A stretch of DNA of 5,699 bases from Gammaproteobacteria bacterium (lineage in GTDB: Bacteria; Pseudomonadota; Gammaproteobacteria; Steroidobacterales; Steroidobacteraceae), in contig PMHN01000059.1 in the NCBI GenBank assembly GCA_003156695.1, positions 2,938 to 8,636 on the forward strand, written 5' to 3'. Numbering within the stretch: position 1 is the stretch's first letter; each line of letters begins with the position of its first letter. Shown here piece after piece: positions 5,681-5,699 of this stretch. Under the pieces are notes generated by a model. The model was given only the letters and a program-made list of their open reading frames with translations, searched no databases and was not told the origin of the DNA. Made by a program: the position numbers and the translations under genes.

Positions 5681-5699
5681 CGGCATCCGCTTGATGCCG
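5681..5699 (+). terminator. Hairpin after the operon, cut by the window edge: candidate terminator
   Basis: CGGCATC (5681-5687) and GATGCCG (5693-5699) are exact reverse complements around a 5-base loop (CGCTT), 42 bases after the dioxygenase stop. The stem may continue beyond the window, and any following T-tract cannot be seen, so its function as terminator is only likely by position. The bases between 5639 and 5680 hold a C-rich tract (seven C at about 5656-5662) and no credible gene. Confidence 0.4.

Noticed and set aside
5638..5694. Tiny 18-codon ORF overlapping the dioxygenase stop (TAATG)
   Set aside because: It encodes a Pro/Ala/Ser-rich peptide with no recognisable feature and runs into the candidate terminator hairpin; chance is the simplest explanation.

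Overview
The window looks like GC-rich chromosomal DNA from a Gram-negative bacterium, most likely a pseudomonad-type proteobacterium (Pseudomonadota). The grounds are an outer-membrane porin ending in Phe, a Tat-type lipoprotein signal, two Sec signal peptides, and codon use strongly biased to G/C at third positions. I cannot place it to genus from sequence alone. Every gene I can support is on the + strand. There are no RNA genes, insertion sequences, CRISPR arrays or integrase remnants.

Layout. (1) Positions 1-1211 hold the 3' part of a general porin gene; its start lies before the window. (2) Positions 1212-1401 are a 190-base intergenic region. It has a perfect 15-bp inverted repeat just after the porin (terminator or operator), a second 8-bp inverted repeat, and a weak promoter candidate. 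(3) Positions 1402-5638 hold four closely spaced genes that look like one operon: an exported FAD oxidase of the D-amino-acid oxidase family, an exported carboxymuconolactone-decarboxylase-family protein, an exported alpha-amino-acid ester hydrolase-like enzyme of the CocE/S15 family, and a small cytoplasmic DOPA 4,5-dioxygenase-family protein. The gaps between stop and start are 30, 36 (or 12) and 1 base. (4) Positions 5639-5699 hold no gene and end in a hairpin cut by the window edge.

How they may work together (inference). The hydrolase keeps the Ser/Asp/His triad and the carboxylate cluster that alpha-amino-acid ester hydrolases use to bind the alpha-amino group of substrates such as amino-acid esters and ampicillin/cephalexin-type beta-lactams. 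The oxidase keeps the amino-acid carboxylate-binding Arg of D-amino-acid oxidases. A ring-cleaving dioxygenase-family protein and a carboxymuconolactone-type protein complete the set. This suggests a route that hydrolyses an aromatic amino-acid ester or amide in the periplasm, oxidises the released amino acid, and cleaves a catechol ring inside the cell. No substrate is proven by sequence.

The most notable single observation is that the oxidase appears circularly permuted. The block that closes ordinary D-amino-acid oxidases (Arg-Pro-x-Arg through HNYGHGG) lies here at the N-terminus, directly before the GxGxxG FAD-binding motif.
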